This document shows, in pieces, positions 24,701-33,223 of a stretch of 64,000 nt of DNA. The stretch covers positions 2,940,501 to 3,004,500 of the forward strand of contig CM075768.1 in NCBI GenBank assembly GCA_037974665.1, in the 5' to 3' direction. The stretch comes from Ehretia macrophylla. Lineage: Eukaryota; Streptophyta; Magnoliopsida; Boraginales; Ehretiaceae. The notes under the pieces were generated by a model. It was given only the letters and a program-made list of their open reading frames with translations. It made no database searches and had not been told where the DNA came from. A program made the position numbers and the translations under genes. Position 1 is the stretch's first letter; each line of letters opens with the position of its first letter.

Positions 24701-27700
24701 GATAAGTGGATCTTTCATTTATTCTAACTTATATGTTCTTGTGTTGCTAGGGCTACAATGCTCTCAAAGACTATTTCCCAACCATGGAAATGAAGCCAAA
24801 CCCTCAGTGTTCAAATGCAGCTTGTCTTGAGAGACAGGTGTAATGACATGGATGAAGCCTTTCCAATTTATTATTAAATTTACAAATTTTTGACTTTCTA
24901 ATTGTCCATGAGATAAATAATCTCTTGTACGTTGCAGAAAGAATACCTTCTTGTGAAGCCTGCCAGGGATGCTGCTGCTAAAGCAAAGATGGAGGCAGAA
25001 TCACTGGTAGCAACAGAATGTCCCGTTCATCCAGATAATGAGTGGAATATAAGGTAATCTGTGTTTTCATATTATTAGTTATCAGTATTATATTTATATT
25101 ACTATCTGCATCTTCATTTTAATTTCCTTTATATTATCTTGAGCAAATTGAAAGTATCAATAGAACTTATAGAGAAGAAATGGTCTCCTTGAGACAGATC
25201 ATTAATCAGAACTCAGAAACTGTATTACGTTTCATCCTACAAGTAGGCTGTAAATTGGAGAAAGCTACTCAATGGAAAACACGGAGCTTCGACCATAAAG
25301 AGGTAAAAAAGACCACTTGATCCCTCCAGAGATGAATAGGAGAATATTGGTCCATATACTCCTGCAATATTCTTTCGTTTCTGTAATTGAGATCCATTAA
25401 TAGGAAAAGAGTACATATCTCTAGGATCTTCCAATCGTTGCCATTAAATGTGAGTTTGTGAAAATTCAACGTTTTACTAACTTTTTTCCCAAAGTTTTCC
25501 ATGCATCACACAACTTAGAAACCTTGCAGTAATGCAAAGCAAGAGTGATGAAACCAAGGAGGACGGGGACAGAGCAATCTGCATATGTTCCTTTGCACTA
25601 TCACAATGCATGAGTAACAATGTGTAGATAAAGAAACATTTTCTGAATATTGTATCAAACTTTGGTTGTTTTCAGATCAGCGTCAGAGGTGGCACAACCA
25701 TTTCTTTCCTCAGGATGGTTGAAAGGGGGAATGGATTGGAGAGAGGCAAGATGTTATGGGGAAGAGGTGGGATGGGTGTATAGATATTTGTACTTTGGAG
25801 AATGTAGGAAAATGGAAGTCATTGATTACAGAGTGAAAGACTTTTGTTGTTAGATTGTAGAATGACCAAGGTGGCTTTATGCAGTGGAGTTTAGATGTGA
25901 TGCTCATCCACTTGGGTTATACATTCTTAAGGCTGTTAGCCTTAGTGGGATGAGGAAATTAGCCCTTGTGTTGATCTCTCACATTTCCTAATATCGGAGC
26001 TCTGAGAACAGTGGGTGGATGAAGGATGTTGTCTTTGATGGTCGTAGGATGAAAATGCTTATATCTATTTTACTCTATGTTTCTGAGTATTTCTGGTAGA
26101 CGTATGAATAAGTCTAGTTTTGATCCATTAATTGTAATGGTATAAATTTCTTTAGTATGAAGATATCAATTGGGGACAGCAGGTTGTGAGGCTATGAAGT
26201 CTCCTACTGATGTGTTCCTTTCTCTCTTCTTATTACGGTGATAACAGAAAAGAGTGTTCCAAGTTCCTTTAGATGAAAACATTTTTCATGGCTAAGCATT
26301 GTGGAGAGATGGCTTGTGTTAAAGATAGTAAAGGCACACTCAATAGAAAGAGCTGTAGAAAGTCTATGCAAGTTATCCTCCTGAAATTGAGCTACACAAC
26401 TTCCATTTATTTCCTGTGGAATGAACGAAATGCTAGAATTTTCAATAATGTGTATGCCACTGAGGAGCAAGTCATTAAGAAGATTGAGCATGAAGTTCAA
26501 TTCAAGATGTTAACCATCAAGAAGATTAGGAACAATAGATACAATAGGGAGCTTTGTAATTTGTAGAACCTTAACGAGCTTATCTGTTGAGTTTCAAGGT
26601 TTTTTGTCTTTGTAAAGTTTTACACATTTGTACGTGGCTTGGCCAAGGTCTTTGGTTAGTGGAATGAAATGATTACTTGTTGTCTGCTGATTGAGCAAAA
26701 GAAAGAGCTGTAGAAATAGAGTTGGAAGTTATTTTCAGGAGGTCATGAAAACAAGGGATGAGGAAATGATAAGGTTCATGCCACATTGCATAGACTGCTG
26801 GATGCAATCTAAAGATAGAAACAGTTCAAAGGACCATTCAAGGGATGGTAACTTAATAAATGTTAGGGTTGAAGGGATTCTCAGAAAGATCAGTAGGAGT
26901 TTAATCTCATTTAGCATAAATTAGGAGGCAACAAAGAATGGAATATGAGCCGATGCAAGAGGATAAAGTGATGGAAAGTATGATCTTGAGGGTATATGCT
27001 GATCCAATTCAGCATAGCGAAGGTGCAAGATTCCAAAATGTTTGTCAATTCTCAAGTTTAAGGCAAAAGGGAGGATAATATAGAGATATGTCAATTATCG
27101 GAAAAAGTTAAGTAAACAGGAGGATATATGGAGCTTGTAAGAGGCAGTGGAAAGGCAAAAGTACACGGGGTTTTGAAAAGATATACTTCTTGTGGGAAAA
27201 TGATTAATAATGCTTTTACACTCACACTCAAGTTGATTTAAGCTCTCTTACAACTGTAGACTATGTGAAAGTTATAGCATTCATTAAGGGGAAAATGATT
27301 AATAATGCTTTTACACTCACACTCAAGTTGATTTAAGCTCTCTTACGACTGTAGACTATGTGAAAGTTATAGCACAAGTGGAGACTTTGTTCAATAACTA
27401 TCTAGAGTGCAGTTAGAATGTAAGGGAAACTGAAGTCAGAGGCCAACTAGTGGGAAGAGCAAAGGACTTGCCGTTTTCTTTATGTTTATTTTTCCCCTCC
27501 CCTGATGCTCTATTAATACTCGGTGAAACCTTTTCGAACCAGTTTAAGAGTAAAGCTAATTCACTGATCAACAATATCTTCAGATTTATTCACAGCAGTG
27601 TTTATTGTCTTTGTTGCTTTGTCAGTGTTATTGATGATGACGAGCAGGGTGATGATGCAGATACCGGAACTTCAGGTCATTGTTTCTTCCGAGTTTACAA

Positions 27701-28004
27701 CCAACTTGAAATAGGATGTAGTATTATATGGAAGCCAACTCACGCTCAAGGGTGGATGGGGAAGGATCGGACTTGGTTCTTCTTTGCATCTCTTTTTATA
27801 TTAGGAAGTAGTTGATTGTTCATGAAACTCCAAAGTTACCTTTTACTTCTCTTTTTCCTTCTAGGTACACTTCCTGTAGGTCTCGTTCACGAGCTTCCGA
27901 GTGCGGACAAGTTTCAGAATCTACCTGCTTCAGAGGCGGTCACTAATACTGTTGATGACCTTGAAGATCTACGAAGACAGCTTGATGCCCTTAATGCCGA
28001 CTAG
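3796..28004 (+). CDS. UBA5: UFM1-activating enzyme (E1) UBA5, 12 exons
   Basis: E1-like enzyme that adenylates UFM1 with ATP, holds it as a thioester and passes it to UFC1. Exons: 3796-3939, 4184-4312, 4909-4977, 6365-6517, 7252-7288, 7817-7899, 24019-24093, 24371-24445, 24751-24837, 24938-25053, 27626-27675, 27865-28004. All are GT-AG and in phase, giving 385 aa. Visible motifs: nucleotide-binding GIGGVGS (49-55) with DYDKVE after it; zinc cysteines C198/C201 and C275/C280; catalytic C222 in [14 protein letters not shown]1-binding EWNISVI (319-325); acidic/leucine C-tail ending LDALNAD. The protein is shorter than plant relatives (about 415-430 aa): the usual N-terminal helical segment is absent, and a Gly7 run interrupts the conserved MSAE start motif. 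In-frame stops lie upstream of the ATG. The gene appears functional despite a 16.1-kb intron 6. Confidence 0.95.
4373..4505 (+). mobile_element. Possible gypsy LTR fragment in UBA5 intron 2
   Basis: TGTAACATCCCGTCC at 4373 followed by GGGCTTAAGCATTTTGGGCC resembles the 5' end of plant gypsy LTRs. No partner LTR or target duplication was found, so this is a weak call. The rest of intron 2 shows nothing recognisable. Confidence 0.3.
4978..6364. other. UBA5 intron 4, no recognised element
   Basis: 1.39 kb between a GTAAAG donor and a TTTTTCAG acceptor. A 97-codon open frame at 5433-5726 matches no family I know and crosses no splice signals, so I treat it as chance. No terminal repeats were recognised. 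Confidence 0.6.
6518..7251. repeat. UBA5 intron 5 with a recurring ACAATTCACGATTTG motif
   Basis: The motif appears near 6676 and again near 7149, with degenerate GATTC/CGATTC-rich text between (6655-6835 and 7105-7170). This looks like an old small dispersed repeat, but no element ends could be fixed. Confidence 0.3.
8787..9053 (+). repeat. 5' LTR of copia A
   Basis: Starts TGATAAGATAGCC and ends TTCCA just before the primer site. An AATAAATA TATA-like box lies near 8980. It pairs with 23302-23570. Confidence 0.9.
9054..9066 (+). other. Primer-binding site of copia A
   Basis: TGATATCAAGAGC sits immediately after the LTR and resembles the initiator Met-tRNA complement TGGTATCAGAGC with small changes. 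Confidence 0.7.
9367..10356 (+). pseudogene. Gag of copia A (broken)
   Basis: Nucleocapsid-type protein that packages element RNA. The start at 9367 follows a Ser-rich N-terminus, then [12 protein letters not shown] and the UBN2-type gag core ([33 protein letters not shown]), then an Arg/Gly-rich RNA-binding tail near 10170-10230. Stops at 9553 and 9859 and a frameshift near 10320 break it. Past the frameshift a degenerate CQIC...H...CW zinc knuckle can be read. It closely resembles the D gag at 17844, so A and D belong to the same clade. Confidence 0.85.
10320..12118 (+). pseudogene. Pol of copia A, first part: protease, integrase remnant, start of RT
   Basis: Contains the protease active site YLDSGAN (about 10457-10480) and the GAG-pre-integrase motif [10 protein letters not shown] (about 10880). 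The integrase core is internally deleted near 11055, losing roughly 55 aa with the first catalytic Asp, and the second is changed (RIGNG for RTDNG). [10 protein letters not shown] survives near 11210. After a Ser/Pro-rich linker with stops, [12 protein letters not shown] (11967) begins the RT portion. This stops at 12118, where the LTR of element B begins. Confidence 0.85.
12119..12361 (+). repeat. 5' LTR of copia B, inserted in the RT of A
   Basis: Starts TGATAAGGATAGTGG right after the A coding sequence MQEEYDA and ends CTATTTCTTCA, followed by a primer site. TATATATA lies near 12283. No matching 3' LTR remains in the window, so the target duplication (left flank GATGC) cannot be checked. 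Confidence 0.85.
12362..12375 (+). other. Primer-binding site of copia B
   Basis: TGGTATCTGAGAGC directly after the LTR, complementary to the initiator Met-tRNA 3' end apart from a small insertion. Confidence 0.8.
12716..13495 (+). pseudogene. Gag of copia B (frameshifted)
   Basis: The likely original ATG is 12716 ([10 protein letters not shown]); a frameshift at about 12745 moves the rest into the frame running to 13496. Core motifs: [43 protein letters not shown]. The RNA-binding Gly/Arg tail is read out of frame near 13430-13510. [16 protein letters not shown] zinc knuckle follows at about 13565-13610 in another frame. It differs clearly from the gags of A and D, so B is a separate copia family. 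Confidence 0.8.
15506..16059 (+). repeat. Left inverted arm of element C
   Basis: Matches the reverse complement of 17071-17579 from the outer TG to CTACTCTAG. It is 45 bp longer, mostly from an extra stretch near 15880-15940 (repeated GCTGACAC/GCACTAACA text). Confidence 0.9.
15781..15993 (+). promoter_or_regulatory. Promoter-like block in the left arm: W-box cluster plus TATA
   Basis: 15781-15840 holds six GTCAA cores (TTGAC on the other strand, the WRKY-factor W-box core), partly as a duplicated AGTCAAAGTCAA unit. TATAAATA lies at 15986-15993. The block points inward, to the right. W-box function is known for plant defence genes; activity here is inference. Confidence 0.45.
17071..17579 (-). 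repeat. Right inverted arm of element C
   Basis: Reverse-complement copy of the left arm. It contains five TTGAC cores at about 17246-17300 and a TATA-like TTTAAATA (17137-17144 on the minus strand), also pointing inward. Confidence 0.9.
17844..18540 (+). pseudogene. Gag of copia D (broken)
   Basis: The ATG at 17844 ([10 protein letters not shown]) opens a UBN2-type gag: [39 protein letters not shown] one-base change near 18232 and a stop at 18285 end the main frame; LRGLPY and a Gly/Lys-rich tail continue in other frames to about 18650. No LTR or primer site precedes it. Upstream DNA is copia B RT, so D has lost its 5' LTR and leader. Confidence 0.8.
18770..22099 (+). pseudogene. Pol of copia D: protease, integrase, RT, RNase H; nearly continuous
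   Basis: Read through in one frame from 18884 to 22099 with a single TAA at 20378; another stop at about 18875 cuts off the protease (YLDSGAN near 18800). Motifs in order: [10 protein letters not shown], integrase DIWGPAP, LRTNNG (second catalytic Asp changed to Asn), QNGRVERKH, linker [11 protein letters not shown] with [30 protein letters not shown] and YMDDIIVTG, RNase H with [18 protein letters not shown] and the tail [14 protein letters not shown] purine tract GAGGGGGGC precedes its LTR. RT looks structurally complete; the integrase change and the stops make it inactive as a whole. Confidence 0.9.
22097..22326 (+). repeat. 3' LTR of copia D
   Basis: Begins TGATATGATAACTCAG right after the purine tract and ends about AGAAGACAACA (22326, or 2 bp later), after which the copia A RT resumes. 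CTATAAATAG near 22250 is its TATA box. No 5' partner is present. It is not the same sequence as the LTRs of A or B. Confidence 0.8.
22327..23304 (+). pseudogene. Pol of copia A, second part: RT C-terminus and RNase H
   Basis: Resumes inside RT at [13 protein letters not shown] (about 22346), then [18 protein letters not shown], RNase H ([33 protein letters not shown]) and LEGV, ending TGA at 23304, overlapping the 3' LTR start. It is open from 22414 to 23304. Highly similar to D over the same interval. The RT segment between 12118 and here is missing. Confidence 0.9.
23302..23570 (+). repeat. 3' LTR of copia A
   Basis: TGATCAGATAGCC...TCTTCTTTCA. Same family and length class as 8787-9053, and the downstream limit of the nested complex. 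Confidence 0.9.
26270..26580 (+). pseudogene. LINE C-terminal fragment in UBA5 intron 10
   Basis: An open frame at 26273-26566 contains [19 protein letters not shown] followed by a basic helical stretch. This is the typical tail of plant LINE reverse transcriptases (zf-RVT region). No other LINE domain is visible in the intron, and no host function is implied. An open frame at 26691-26924 was not recognised. Confidence 0.6.
27194..27374. repeat. 95-bp tandem duplication in UBA5 intron 10
   Basis: The unit beginning GGGAAAATGATTAATAATGC (27194) is repeated at 27289 and runs to GTTATAGCA at 27374. The copies differ at about one base, so the duplication is recent. It lies 250 bp before exon 11. 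Confidence 0.85.
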
Positions 28005-30640
28005 ATGTAAACAAGTGCGGGGAGAATTTCTTGAAGCAAGAATGTACCCAACACTGAGTCATTAGCTCTAGTGTGCTCAAATAATAACTTATAGAAATTA
28101 ACCTTGATAAATTGTTGCCTTGCTAATTTTTGGAAACTGACTTTAGGTAGAGTTTGGATCGTACCGTTTTTTTTTTTTTTTTTTTTTTTTCTTCTTTTCT
28201 TATTGATCCTATACACCAATTTTGCCTTGTCTTAATGCACACTGATGATATCATTTTGATTAGATGAAATGATGTTAAGTATGGAAGATGAGATACATTA
28301 GTTTCTTAGATATTATAGACTCTATTGAGCTTCGAGTTTCAGAACAAAGACTTTGCACTTTAGACTAGAATGATTGTCTTTGTGAGCTGGATTGAGTAAT
28401 TTAGACTAGAAAGCTTTATATGGGAGGAAATTATTGTGGGGGCGTGAAACTAAGAATCAACCCTTAAAGAGCTTAGAGGCTGTGAATAATCCTAGTGGTT
28501 AGGGGCTTATGAAACATGATGTTGACTGCTATTTACTTTTCCCCTTCTTTTAAATACAGAGGAGCTGGTTTAGATTCTGATTCTTCGATGTCCGTGTCAC
28601 ATAAGGTGATAGAAATGTTTATGTATTAAGTTTGTTGGAGATGTTTTAAGGGTTGCTCTCCCATCCATCTGCGGCAAATCTTTCGTAAATAATGAGGACC
28701 ATTGATCTTTTAAGAATTATTTTTAACTGCAAGATGTTCACTTAATTTTAAAAAAAAAGAACTATTAGACGTAATGTTCAAATTATCCTTAGTTATATTA
28801 AATAGGCCCAGGATGCATTATAAATATAATATACATCAATTAGATGACGTGAGAATTTAATTAGCGGAACTTGATTATTGAATTGTTAGGTAGAGTTTAA
28901 CCATCAACTAGTAAACTTGTGGGTGCAGTGATGCGTTTTACACATACACCAGGTCAGTTAAGAAAATGAATTTTAGAGTAGTGAAATTTGTGATGATCTA
29001 ATCGTGCATATTCACGATCTTTAATGTGTTATATGCAATCTGATTCCAGAGCAATGGAAAGTGTGACAGTTTAATCGTGCATATTTGTGCTCTTTAATAT
29101 GTTACATGCAATATGTTTCAAAATTAAGTACAAATAAAAATATTGAATTTTGCATGGAGTCTATTTTCGTCAATTTGCCAATTTTCATCTACGGCAAATC
29201 TGCGATATGGATGGAAGATTTTTCCATGTTTAATGGTAAGTCAGACCAAACTTTTCAAGTCTCTGAGTGCGTAACAGAGAAAAAATGTCTCAAGACTTTT
29301 ATGAGTTTCATTGTTGGTCATTTTGTGAGTAAAGTTCGCTAGAGATTGATTCTTCAAATAAACAATCCAAGCAGTGATTTACTTTTTATATTTTGGATAC
29401 TCAAAATTTTCTGTTGTCTGCTTAGTTATCAATAAGAATTTGCAAGTATTTGTCACTCAAAAGCTGCCACAGGATTCCCTCAAACCAGTTCTTCCCAAGC
29501 ACTGTTTAATGCATGCGTGTTCCATGCCATTCTTGATAAAACATATAGGAATACTTTATTCTTATATATTTTGTAATGGACTTATTATTCAAGTGACTAA
29601 TATACCTTTAAAGAGAATATATAATAATAATAATAATATTAAAAAATAATGAATAGTGTAAAGTAGTATTATATAATAATATTATTAATATAAAATAAAA
29701 AATAATAAGAATAATACCTCAAACTAACCCTTATTGTTAATATGATACTTAATTTTATTTTTTAAGACAATAATATATCTATGACAATGAAAGAGCACTC
29801 TTGTCATTTTATATAAGTTATTCTATTATTGTTCCATTACATTGATTACCAAACATGGGTTTGAAATTGTTGAGAACAGTTAATCTGAGCTCAAATAGCA
29901 AATCGGGCCTGAATTCCACAACTTGTTGTCCGAACCTGCAAAACAAATGACCCAAGTTTTGGGCTTGGGGTCTTCCTCCAATACCTAAGTTAGTAAGAGG
30001 ACCAAAGGTAAGAGGACCAAATAGTACTTGTATGAAGCAAACGAGTAAATAGCAAGTAGTGAGTAAGAATCACTTATCCTTTTGAGCTAGTGGACTCGTG
30101 TATTTATAATAGCATGAGAAGGGTTATACCCATTTGAGGGAGTTTCGATTTTGTAGAATGTAGTTGCACCTTAGTCGGGATACCAACCCCTGTATTGTAG
30201 ATTGAATCGTGCCTAGTGATCTTTGGGGGAATTTATTGGCACTTATTTGAATGGGTCAATGTCTGTCTTATGCTTGGATTGGGCCGCATTGGACCGAGCA
30301 TCTTGGGCCTCTAATCTGTGTTAGATGCGGCCTATTACTCTGGCCCAATTGATTTATTATTTTTGGCCCAATTCCTTTAGCCCAATTTTCCATGTCACAT
30401 TAGAAATCAATATACCTATTTCTATTTTTATTCCTAGCAAGCATGACATACCCCTTTTTCAAACTCATTCCATTCCCGGTCATTATATTTCTTAACTCAA
30501 TTTATTTTTGTCTAAAATCATTCCAAATACCAATCGGCTCCTAAGGATGTTAGGCTGAAGATGATTTCGAGAAAAAAATTCAAGGCAAATAGGTGTTATA
30601 GGAGTCTTTGTAAACGAGTGGAATATGAATGTTATCCTAA
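28005..30640. other. Intergenic region after UBA5
   Basis: The UBA5 3' UTR is followed by AT-rich DNA. Features seen: a T24-like tract at 28170-28194; an imperfect direct repeat of about 42 bp (near 29002 and 29073, TTAATCGTGCATAT...TACATGCAAT); an ATA/AAT-rich stretch 29620-29720; and a GGCCCAATT-rich block 30250-30390 that looks repeat-derived but was not identified. No gene. Confidence 0.5.
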
Positions 30641-31436
30641 GGCTCCATTTATTTACTGTAAAATAATTTGTTGGTGGACAATATTTACAGAGAAAATTGT
30701 TTTTAAAAAAAATAAAATATTTTTTGGTGTTTGGTTATCAGATTGAAAAATATTTTTTGAGGTGTTTGGATGTTATTATTGGAAAATAATTTACAAATGG
30801 AGACACCTTTTATAAAAAGAAACACACACCCTCGCACACACATATTTAAAATAAAAATAAATAAAATATAAGATGAATATAATAATAAAAGTAAAGAATA
30901 AAAAATAAAAAATAACCATAATTAATAAAAACTAAAAATATAAAATAAAATTTTAAATAATTATAATAATAAAAATATAAAATAGACACAGTAAATAAAA
31001 ACTAAAAATAAAAATAAAAAATACTTATAAATAAATAAATAAAATAATAAAACATAAAATAATAACATAAATATAATTCTTGGGTGGATGAGGGAAGGGA
31101 GTAGAGTGGTGTGGGGTGGGGTGGGGTGGGGTGGGGTAGGGTAGGGTGGGGTAAATGTAAAAAACATATCTCCCAAAATAAATAAATAAAAAATATATAT
31201 ATAAAATAAAATATAAATATAGTATTTTCTTGGGGTGAGGGGGTGGGGTTGAGTGGGAGTGAGTAGAAAATATTTTTATCTCATAAAGGAAATGAATACA
31301 TTTTTCACTACTTTTAATTAAGAGTTGTTTTTGATCGGAAAATAATTTTTAATTAATTAATTTTTTAATGTTATCAAATACAGAAAAATGAGAAAAATAT
31401 TTTTTAAAAAAATATTTACGGTAAACAAATGGAGCC
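30641..31436. mobile_element. MITE-like element with about 22-bp terminal inverted repeats
   Basis: The left end GGCTCCATTTATTTACTGTAAA matches the reverse complement of the right end (31415-31436) at about 20 of 22 positions. AT-rich and non-coding, 796 bp. No clear target duplication was found next to the ends, so the superfamily is open (hAT-like ends are possible). Confidence 0.65.
31108..31152 (+). repeat. (GGGGT)n tract inside the MITE-like element
   Basis: Eight or so GGGGT/GGGTA units in a row, an evident candidate for G-quadruplex structure on the plus strand. A shorter GGGGTGAGGGGGTGGGG cluster follows at about 31232-31260. Confidence 0.85.
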
Positions 31437-31545
31437 ATTTTATTTTTGGATTATAGAATGAAAATGACTTCTTACTCATGTAGCAATAAAAAGTAGTTAA
31501 ACGAGTTTGAATTTAAATTTGTCATTTTTAACGATGATCTGACCT

Positions 31546-32910
31546 AGAGCTGGCAAATAGATCAACCCGGTACGGCTCGGTCGAATCGTGGGTTAAGAAA
31601 AATGAATCCGGCTCGGTACATATGTTTAGTAGGCTGAGTTGGGTTGGACTCAATTCTTAAAATATAGGACCCAGTTCGGCCCACGAGCCCGCTACCAAGA
31701 GTCGTGAGTTGGACTAGGCTAGCCCTTTTTTTTTTTTTGTGATTAGTGTGTTCCGAATTTTTTTTTTTTGCCAATGGCAAGCTGGTGTATTCATTCAAAC
31801 TTCAAAAATATACAAATAACAAAAACCTATAAGAACATATGTTCGTCAATATTTCAAGACCTACAAATGGTTTGGTTCAAAAGTGATTGAAAAAGTTAAT
31901 TTAACGATTAACAAGATATAAATTGTATGATAATATTAATATAAATGATAAAATATTCTTAACAAACCACAAGTTCACGAGACACGGATACGTTACTAAT
32001 AAATATAAAAAAGAACATTACATAAATGCTTGAAGAAAGTTGGTGGAGAAGTTCTCAATTTTATTATACTCCTTGTGCAGGTGCTGGACCTGCTGGCGGT
32101 GGTGGTGGCGGCAGTTGATAATTGAAATAGTTTGGACCATTTGAGTGTTGAGATACAAGATATCTTACAAGCGTTTCAGTTCTAAATTAATGACGAAATA
32201 TATATTTACGTTCACAAGAGTTACAAATTACATACCCATGTTCTTCAAAGTAAGTAAAATGATTCCAAACATCTGAACATAATCGTTGTGAAAGATTTTC
32301 TTCCCCCATAATCATAGATATTGTGTATTCTCTTGTAGTAAAATAAAGAGACAATAGGTAGTAAAATAAATATATAGTAAAATAAATATATATTTTTTGA
32401 ATTAAAGTTGCAAGTTGTAATTTACAATATTATATAAAAGATTTGATAACAAGTTATTTCGTATCAACTTAAAAAATAAATTTGCTATTTGTTATTATTA
32501 TATATATATATATTTAAAATAGTTACTACGACTTGTTAATTTGTCTAAAAAAAAGTTATTAGTCATAATGCATAATATTTAATTTTTGTAATAAATAGAC
32601 TCCAATTGTGCTTATACTGTGTTAGGCCTGAGTTGAGCTCAAGATGAGCTTCATTTGGGTTCGAATTGGCCATGAACTGGCCTCGATTTGGACCTTCGAG
32701 TTGGGCTGGGTTGAGCTGAGTTGGGCTTAAATATAATTGGGCTTAAGTACAAATGGGTTGAGTCAAAAAATATATGATCTAACTCGATCCACCTATATGT
32801 AGTGGGTTAGGCCGAATCAAACCCACTTTTAATTGAATTAAATTGGGTATAAATTTTCGTGTATTGAACTAAAGTGAGTCCTGTATTAACCCAGCCCAAA
32901 TGCCACTTAA
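31546..32910 (-). mobile_element. Non-autonomous hAT-type DNA transposon
   Basis: The ends AGAGCTGGCAAAT and (reverse complement) TTAAGTGGCATTT share the TGGCA core common in plant hAT ends. The flanks TCTGACCT (31538-31545) and TCCGACCT (32911-32918) match at 7 of 8 bases, the 8-bp duplication expected for hAT. Sub-terminal GGGTT/GGGCT-rich text on both sides (31560-31720, 32620-32890) is also typical. Inside is a BED zinc-finger remnant on the minus strand. The catalytic domain is lost, so it is a deletion derivative. Confidence 0.75.
32064..32309 (-). pseudogene. Remnant of hAT transposase N-terminus (BED zinc finger)
   Basis: From the ATG at 32309-32307 the minus strand reads SDVWNHFTYFEE...CNSCERKY..RH. 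These are the W/HF signature and first Cys pair of a BED finger, which binds transposon ends. A TAA at 32189-32187 falls just before the second zinc-ligand half, and the frame then continues to a Pro-rich stretch and a stop at 32064. The dimerisation and catalytic parts are missing. Confidence 0.7.
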
Positions 32911-33030
32911 TCCGACCTCGTACAATGTATTTTATTTTTATTTTTTAGTCGTATTTTTATTGTCCAAAAAAGAAAAGAAAACATGGGTCGTATTTAGTAT
33001 TTTCATTAAAGTGACAACATTACCCCCCCA

Positions 33031-33037
33031 TATATAA
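33031..33037 (+). promoter_or_regulatory. TATA box of HSP90-6
   Basis: TATATAA lies 187 bases before the start codon, between C-rich stretches. Transcription would be expected to start near 33060. Confidence 0.6.
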
Positions 33038-33053
33038 TCCCTCTTTCATCTCC

Positions 33054-33063
33054 AGAAGCTTCC
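33054..33063 (+). promoter_or_regulatory. Heat-shock-element-like GAAnnTTC
   Basis: AGAAGCTTCC is a perfect inverted GAA/TTC pair, followed by TTCC. A second AGAAGCGTCC lies at about 33108. It sits just downstream of the TATA box, near the presumed start of transcription, rather than upstream as is usual. Two units alone are weak. Confidence 0.35.
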
Positions 33064-33171
33064 TTCCTTAAACCCCCCCCTACAAAAACCCTTCTTCTTT
33101 TTCACCAGAAGCGTCCTCTGTTTTTTGCTTCCCTTCTCCGCTTACTTTCATTTCAGCTACCCTATAACACA

Positions 33172-33173
33172 TA

Positions 33174-33204
<31 letters not shown>
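33172..33204 (+). repeat. (CATA)n microsatellite in the HSP90-6 leader
   Basis: About seven ATAC units 20 bases before the start codon. An in-frame ATG at 33125 would translate through it, but the conserved relatives start at the later Met. Confidence 0.85.
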
Positions 33205-33205
<1 letters not shown>

Positions 33206-33223
33206 GAGGTAGAGGAGTCAAAG

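Noticed and set aside
25650-25853. 67-codon frame in UBA5 intron 10
   Set aside because: Composition and context look like intron or LINE debris; no motif could be named.
28170-28219. Lys-rich minus-strand frame near 28000-28219
   Set aside because: It is created by the T-tract.
33125-33223. Upstream in-frame ATG for HSP90-6
   Set aside because: It would add a His/Tyr-rich stretch from the CATA microsatellite in front of a normal mitochondrial presequence; the Met at 33224 fits relatives.
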